A DNA stretch of 64,000 nucleotides from Christiangramia sabulilitoris (GTDB taxonomy: Bacteria; Bacteroidota; Bacteroidia; Flavobacteriales; Flavobacteriaceae), in contig NZ_VHSF01000001.1 in NCBI RefSeq assembly GCF_007050985.1, forward strand, positions 1,381,456-1,445,455, written 5' to 3'. A program made the translations under genes and the position numbers. Under the pieces are notes generated by a model. That model saw only the letters and a list, made by a program, of their open reading frames with translations. It had not been told where the DNA came from and searched no databases. Positions 61,001 through 64,000 of this stretch are shown in pieces. Position 1 is the first letter of the stretch. Every line of letters begins with the position of its first letter.

Positions 61001-64000
61001 TCCTGCTTTATCCGGAGATACTCCGGTTGGAGCAGTAAGCTGGACGATAACTGGTGATGATGCTGCAGATTTTTCTGTTGATTCAAATGGAGTAATTAGT
61101 ATGGTAGCCAGGGATTTTGAATCTCCGGCAGATGCCAATACCAATAATATATATGAAGTAACTTTAAACGCTACCGATGCTGATGGAAACACTGCTTCAG
61201 AAGCCTGGACGGTAACGGTGACCGATGTTGTTGAGTCAGCAATGTTTACATTGACTCCCGTTGAAGATACTACCGTTGAAGAAAATGAGGTTTATACTAG
61301 TAGCTCTCAATCTGTAGCTAGTGGTTCACCAATCGGAAATCTTACCTATTCAATTACTGGAGGTCTTGATAAGGATAGTTTTACTATAAATCCAACCACC
61401 GGAGTGGTGAATATGATCGCCAGGGATTTTGAGATCCCTGCAGATAGCAACCTGGATAATATTTATGAAATTGTTATAACTGCTACCGATGAAGACGGGA
61501 ATACAGCTAATGAAGATTGGAAGGTAACCGTTACAGATGTTAATGAAGGTCCACTTTTTAATATTGATCCAGTGTCCAATACGATATGGGATGAAAATAG
61601 TGTTTATTCAAGCGGAGACCAATCTATAACTGGAATGCCAATTGCGCCAGTTACCTGGACGATTTCGGGGGGAACCGATGCCGATAAATTCACCATAGAT
61701 TCTGCGACTGGGAATGTAACGATGCAGGCAAAGGATTTTGAAATTCCGGTTGATTCGAATTTCGATAATTTCTATGCGATCACCATAACAGCTACAGATA
61801 ATGTTGGGAATACAGATGATGAATCCTGGACCGTACAAATAACCGATGTAAACGAAGCCCCGGTTATTACCAATTTTTCAAGTGATGCTACGGCTAGTAT
61901 TGACTATGCTGAGAATGGTACAGGCAATGTGATCGATTGGGATGCCAGTGATGTTGATGGTGATGTGCTGACTTTCACGCTAAGCGGGGCAGATAGAGCT
62001 TTGTTCGATCTTGATACGAATACAGGAATACTTACGTTCAAGTCTTCTCCAAATTTTGAAGGAGCAGGAGATAATGTATACGAGGCTATTGTAACGGTAA
62101 GCGACGGATTCCTGAGCGATACTCAAACTCTTACGGTGAATGTAACCAATCAGAATGAAGCTCCTGTAATTACTAATAACGGCAGTGCGGCAATTCATTC
62201 CGTAGACTATGCTGAGAATGGTACAGGCAATGTGATAAACTGGGATGCCAGTGACGTTGATGGTGATGATCTGATTTTCACGCTAAGCGGAGCAGATGCA
62301 GCTTTGTTCGACCTTGATACCAATACGGGAATACTTACGTTCAAGTCTTCTCCAGATTTCGAAGGAGCAGGAGATAATATTTACGAAGCTATCGTAACAG
62401 CAAGCGACGGATTCCTGAGCGATACCCAAACTCTTACGGTAAATGTAACCGATGAAAACGAAGCTCCTGTAATTTCCAACAACAGTAGTGCGGCTACTCA
62501 TTCCGTAGATTATGCTGAGAATGGTACAGGCAATGTGATCGACTGGGATGCCAGTGACGTTGATGGTGATGATCTGACTTTCACGCTAAGCGGAGCAGAT
62601 GCAGCTTTGTTTGACCTTGATACCAATACGGGAATACTTACGTTTAAGTCTTCTCCAGATTTCGAAGGAGCAGGAGGTAATATTTACGAAGCTATCGTTA
62701 CGGTAAGCGACGGATTCCTTTCCGATACTCAAACTCTTACGGTAAATGTAACCGATGTAAATGATACTTCGGTTTTCTATGCCGATACTGATGATGATGG
62801 TTTTGGGGATGCCTCCAATACACTAGTGGCAGAAACAGTACCTCCAGGCTATGTTACTAATAACACCGATTGTGATGATACTGATGAAAATGAGTTCCCT
62901 GGTCAGACCTGGTATTTAGATGCTGATGGGGACGGATATAGCGATGGTACCTCAGTGGTGACATGCGAAAGACCTGCCAGCCATTTTACTGCGGCAGAGT
63001 TAACCGGTACCTCCGGTGATTGTAATGATTCCAATGCCGCGATCAACCCTGGCGCTTCCGAAATACAATATGATGGTATTGACAATGACTGTGATCCATC
63101 TACTCCCGATACGGTAGATGCTGATGGTGACGGGGTGAATTCAGACACCGATTGTGACGATAATAACCCGGCAGTAAATCCTAATGCTACCGAGATTCCG
63201 GATAATGGTATTGATGATGACTGTAACCCGGCAACTTTAGATAGTTCAGCCGATACGGATGATGATGGAGACGGACAAACAGAAAACGAAGGTGATTGCG
63301 ATGATACCAATCCAGCGATCTATTCCGGAGCTACCGAAGTATTGTACGACGGTATTGACAATGACTGTGATCCATCTACTCCCGATACGGTAGATGCTGA
63401 TGGTGACGGGGTAAATTCAGATACCGATTGTGATGATACTGATGAAAATGAGTTCCCTGGTCAGACCTGGTATTTGGATGCTGATGGGGATGGTTATAGC
63501 GATGGTACCTCAGTGGTGACTTGCGAAAGACCTGCCAGCCATTTTATAGCCGCAGAGTTAACAGATACTACTGGTGATTGTAATGATTCCAATGCCGCGA
63601 TCAACCCTGACGCTTCCGAAATACAATATGATGGTATTGACAATGACTGTGATCCTTCTACTCCTGATACCGTAGATGCCGATGGTGACGGGGTGAATTC
63701 AGACACCGATTGTGATGATACCGATGAAAATGAGTTCCCTGGACAGACCTGGTATTTAGATGCCGATGGGGACGGATATGGCGATGGTACCTCAGTGGTG
63801 ACATGCGAAAGACCTGCCAGCCATTTCACTGAAGCAGAGTTAACAGATACTAGTGGTGATTGTAATGATTCCAATGCCGCGATCAACCCTGACGCTTCCG
63901 AAATACAATATGATGGTATTGACAACGACTGTGATCCTTCTACTCCTGATACCGTAGATGCCGATGGAGATGGGGTGAATTCAGACACCGATTGTGACGA
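55065..64000 (+). CDS. Giant secreted cadherin/Ig-repeat surface protein with MopE-like Asp-rich repeats (3' truncated by window)
   Basis: ATG 55065 opens a frame that stays open to the window end, at least 2,978 residues. Signal peptide 'MKKFLLPGIF..VNLSAQ' (~24). Residues ~25-300 form a unique N-terminal domain with a dated-sounding 'AYSILIDTDEKFG' beta structure. Residues ~310-760 hold at least three bacterial Ig-like modules ('ISGTSDYNGATIELFRNG', 'ISGTSGSGAYIELYIDG', 'ISGTGTSGNTVYLYLDG'). Beta-rich and PKD-like modules follow to ~1240. About twelve cadherin-like modules with D-x-D/D-A-D-G-N calcium motifs occupy ~1240-2566. From ~2567 on, Asp-rich 'DADGDG..DCDD..NGIDDDC' repeats match the MopE-type putative metal-binding motif. 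It is likely a calcium-stiffened adhesin. A type IX secretion C-terminal domain would be expected beyond the window (inference). Confidence 0.88.
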   Translation, partial: MKKFLLPGIFTILFLLSFVNLSAQTKGLIYKPATSSGQAVLDPNLDGYTSDSNQGFVANDESESEIPYTPLPSLGAPEPPRDLGPGPSCGFTDLVKSSDNHTIYTYLDANENLMFRFRLGGTAENSKAYSILIDTDEKFGATGPNADPNYIPGNPGFEIEVVLRTNFGVGLYDVDGTVAATEIGDATVDRPYNDFAQKSIAFSEICNDDDYFYDFYIPFADITAAFGITTSTPLRMVGNTVINPNEAIGNNGISDLGGADDSTGTIDNLWGELIDVFPPTSVSEIGTGTTLAPRANCPGIDSPIDINDTSISGTSDYNGATIELFRNGISEGTTSTQADGSWVMSGLSPALDDDSFSATVTHLSGDPAYSTSYRDCNETAVGTCTNPPIIEGYTSGSKGLVGTTDGPAGTVIRIYEYPSNTLWAGSADNPYTTVSDNERWVIEGGQGQSLPQGNYYATAQAPGQCESEISIIVCRSKNNGGTAVVPTISTSPIYTTATTISGTSGSGAYIELYIDGIRSSYNTTASGTTWTITGITGLTQGQSLIVLSTESGVTCPSQSEVYYVEGISQAPQITGDYCVSSGSSISAVQGISNEPENTEINVYSSSVSSDPNPTLVGTALVDATGNWALNGLNLNSGTFIRATAIAAGESESNYSNEIQILDQTSDAALAITSDPVTEGDASISGTGTSGNTVYLYLDGNIVDGFSATVAGDGTWTISGLDAASAGYDVLYAGAETGVTSKEGSLCESVEVTGPIVQCIPPAAQGFAAISPVDICDNETISFEINPTEEFIVYELIDQAGNPIGPAKIGNSSGAPVTLTTYPLSASANIISVKVKTQKVGIECDDEFGPAINISVNAVPQISMSNAALEVCKGETNVDLTYVIDANGPALDYSIDFDNDANLAGLTDVLNDTNVASPVAVNIPSDISGGIYNGVFTIRNSGSTACTSNQISFTIEVIAPEITSASSTDPSSCVSTNGIITLQGLLPSENYSALTYTDNGVTVNNGVFTTNASGEYQITGLDAGTYEDFVVEYNSCASPAFNGPVVLADPGAATIAYAGQTDPTNCDTPNGEIILSGVTSGNYTVNYIFGGSSVSQSITADGGGITIGGLQPGNYSQFYITDASGCDSNVLSGPISLANAGIPTITLGSNPSVRTGTGNTEFTYSGTSNSPDTYSIDFDAAAETEGFDDVSNSLSSSPISVSVPATAGAGVYNATFTVRNSTTGCVSTGYPVTITVTANTAPSLTNFSSNPSASLDYAENGTGNVIDWDATDAENDALSFTLSGADSVLFNLSADGILTFITAPDFEDSSSDNIHNVTITVSDGLLSDTQDLTINVTDVVEEANFTIDPIADATVGENSAYTGPTPALSGDTPVGAVTWTITGDDAADFTVDSNGVISMVARDFENPQDANTDNIYEVTLTATDADGNTDTEAWTVTVTDVTETSNFTIGTIANATVAENSAYTGPTPALSGDAPVGSVTWTITGDDAADFTVDSNGVISMVARDFENPQDANTDNIYEVTLTATDADGNTDLEAWTVTVTDVTETSNFTIDPIADATVAENSASTGPTPALSGDTPVGSVTWTITGDDAADFTVDSATGVVSMIARDFENPQDANTDNIYEVTLTSTDADGNTDTEAWTVTVTDVTETSNFTIDAIADATLAENSAYTGLTPTLSGDTPVGAVTWTITGADAADFTVDSNGVVSMVARDFENPQDANTNNIYELTLNATDADGNTASEAWTLTVTDVTETSNFTIDPIADATVAENSAYTGPTPALSGDTPVGSVTWTITGDDAADFTVDLATGVVSMVARDFENPQDANTDNIYEVTLNATDADGNTASEAWTVTVTDVTETSNFTVDAIADATVVENSAYTGPTPALSGDTPVGAVTWTITGADAADFTVDSATGVVSMVVRDFESPADANTNNIYEVTLNATDADGNTDTEAWTVTVTDVTETSNFTIDAIADATVAENSAYTGPTPALSGDTPVGAVSWTITGDDAADFSVDSNGVISMVARDFESPADANTNNIYEVTLNATDADGNTASEAWTVTVTDVVESAMFTLTPVEDTTVEENEVYTSSSQSVASGSPIGNLTYSITGGLDKDSFTINPTTGVVNMIARDFEIPADSNLDNIYEIVITATDEDGNTANEDWKVTVTDVNEGPLFNIDPVSNTIWDENSVYSSGDQSITGMPIAPVTWTISGGTDADKFTIDSATGNVTMQAKDFEIPVDSNFDNFYAITITATDNVGNTDDESWTVQITDVNEAPVITNFSSDATASIDYAENGTGNVIDWDASDVDGDVLTFTLSGADRALFDLDTNTGILTFKSSPNFEGAGDNVYEAIVTVSDGFLSDTQTLTVNVTNQNEAPVITNNGSAAIHSVDYAENGTGNVINWDASDVDGDDLIFTLSGADAALFDLDTNTGILTFKSSPDFEGAGDNIYEAIVTASDGFLSDTQTLTVNVTDENEAPVISNNSSAATHSVDYAENGTGNVIDWDASDVDGDDLTFTLSGADAALFDLDTNTGILTFKSSPDFEGAGGNIYEAIVTVSDGFLSDTQTLTVNVTDVNDTSVFYADTDDDGFGDASNTLVAETVPPGYVTNNTDCDDTDENEFPGQTWYLDADGDGYSDGTSVVTCERPASHFTAAELTGTSGDCNDSNAAINPGASEIQYDGIDNDCDPSTPDTVDADGDGVNSDTDCDDNNPAVNPNATEIPDNGIDDDCNPATLDSSADTDDDGDGQTENEGDCDDTNPAIYSGATEVLYDGIDNDCDPSTPDTVDADGDGVNSDTDCDDTDENEFPGQTWYLDADGDGYSDGTSVVTCERPASHFIAAELTDTTGDCNDSNAAINPDASEIQYDGIDNDCDPSTPDTVDADGDGVNSDTDCDDTDENEFPGQTWYLDADGDGYGDGTSVVTCERPASHFTEAELTDTSGDCNDSNAAINPDASEIQYDGIDNDCDPSTPDTVDADGDGVNSDTDCD
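59091..61241 (+). repeat. Seven tandem cadherin-like repeats, 306-309 bp each
   Basis: Repeat starts (AATTTCAC / AATTTTAC) fall at 59091, 59397, 59703, 60012, 60318, 60627 and 60936, with the next divergent unit at 61242. Units differ by one residue depending on 'DSNGV' versus 'DSATGV'. DNA identity between units is very high, with shared long stretches such as the segments encoding 'WTITGDDAADFTVD', 'MVARDFENPQDAN' and 'DNIYEVTL'. Each carries acidic 'DADGNT' calcium-type loops. Confidence 0.92.
61857..62762 (+). repeat. Three tandem 303-bp cadherin-like repeats of a second type
   Basis: Units start near 61857, 62160 and 62463 and share 'DYAENGTGNVI.WDASDVDGD', 'FTLSGADAALFDLDTNTGILTFKSSP' and 'SDGFLSDTQTLTVNVT'. 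A lone earlier relative of this type lies at about 58785-59075 ('LDYAENGTGNVIDWDATDAEND'), before the seven-repeat block, so the two repeat types are interleaved. Confidence 0.88.
62763..64000 (+). repeat. Asp/Cys-rich MopE-like metal-binding repeat block, continuing past the window
   Basis: Units combine 'WYLDADGDGYSDGTSVVTCERPASHF', 'DCNDSNAAINP.ASEIQYDGIDNDCDPSTPDTVDADGDGVNSDTDCDD'. The 'GAGTTCCC' landmark recurs at 62892, 63450 and 63732, giving a last unit of 282 bp and an earlier spacing of 558 bp. The units are almost identical in DNA. The paired Cys and D-x-D-x-D-G loops suggest calcium or other metal binding with disulfides. Confidence 0.88.

Noticed and set aside
59091..61241. CRISPR array or satellite repeat
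   Set aside because: Units of about 306 bp are in frame, encode cadherin-like modules and have no spacer structure.
58415..63988. Nine or more minus-strand ORFs (70-200 codons) across the repeat gene
   Set aside because: They lie opposite a convincing large coding frame, repeat in step with it, and have Ser/Val-rich low-complexity translations with no domain or signal. They are antisense shadows.
1..64000. Insertion sequences, phage genes, integrases, toxin-antitoxin or defence genes
   Set aside because: No transposase, recombinase, restriction, Cas, toxin or phage structural motif was recognised in the translated genes.

Overview
The window comes from a marine-type member of Flavobacteriaceae, probably close to Gramella/Christiangramia. 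This is judged from gene content and protein style only. The supporting signs are SusC/SusD proteins, DUF3078, DUF2490, DUF3109 and DUF5602/TTHB210-like families, AT-rich intergenic DNA, TAnnTTTG-type -7 promoter elements, almost no Shine-Dalgarno signal, and several TTG starts. No phage, IS element, transposase or CRISPR array was seen.

Layout. 1-10,960: the tail of a GH97-like glycosidase, an outer-membrane barrel, a PLP enzyme, a lipoprotein, two secreted peptidases (S9 and M28), and a leftward run of five small secreted or hypothetical genes (DUF3095, repeat lipoprotein, DUF1028, DUF2490, small lipoprotein). 11,170-11,490: a tRNA-Arg(CCT) preceded by two 99-bp tandem copies that keep only the 5' part of the tRNA. 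13,120-18,310: a TetR regulator with palindromic operator candidates, followed by an overlapping ABC / HlyD / TolC export operon. 18,448-23,472: a SYLF protein, a HAD enzyme, and a large fusion of a degenerate phosphoesterase, a kinase-like module and an outer-membrane barrel.

23,687-39,859 is a complete polysaccharide utilization locus, very likely for laminarin (beta-1,3-glucan). It holds a membrane-spanning propeller/Y_Y_Y/LuxR-type-HTH sensor-regulator, SusC, SusD, a four-module surface glycan-binding lipoprotein, three GH16 enzymes of different architecture, and a GH3 beta-glucosidase. Surface GH16s would cut the polymer, SusCD would import oligosaccharides, and periplasmic GH16/GH3 would finish them to glucose. 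The regulator would sense products and switch on the operon.

39,894-54,420 is mostly housekeeping: tadA, dxs, DUF3078, dgt, nrdA/nrdB, DUF3109, a tightly coupled MarC / 64-aa membrane protein / flavoprotein trio, an S41 protease with dCMP deaminase, HupE/UreJ-like, and a small lipoprotein. The dNTP genes dgt, nrdA, nrdB and the dCMP deaminase lie within about 10 kb of each other.

54,639-64,000: tRNA-Leu(CAA), then a giant surface protein that starts at 55,065 and runs off the window (at least 2,978 residues). It has Ig-like modules, about a dozen cadherin-like repeats that are nearly identical in DNA, and Asp-rich calcium/metal-binding MopE-like repeats.

The most unusual items are the truncated tRNA tandem array, the fusion whose phosphoesterase metal-ligand motifs are all altered, the export ABC protein with a degenerate ATPase signature, and the giant repeat gene. 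No wholly new defence or mobile system was found.
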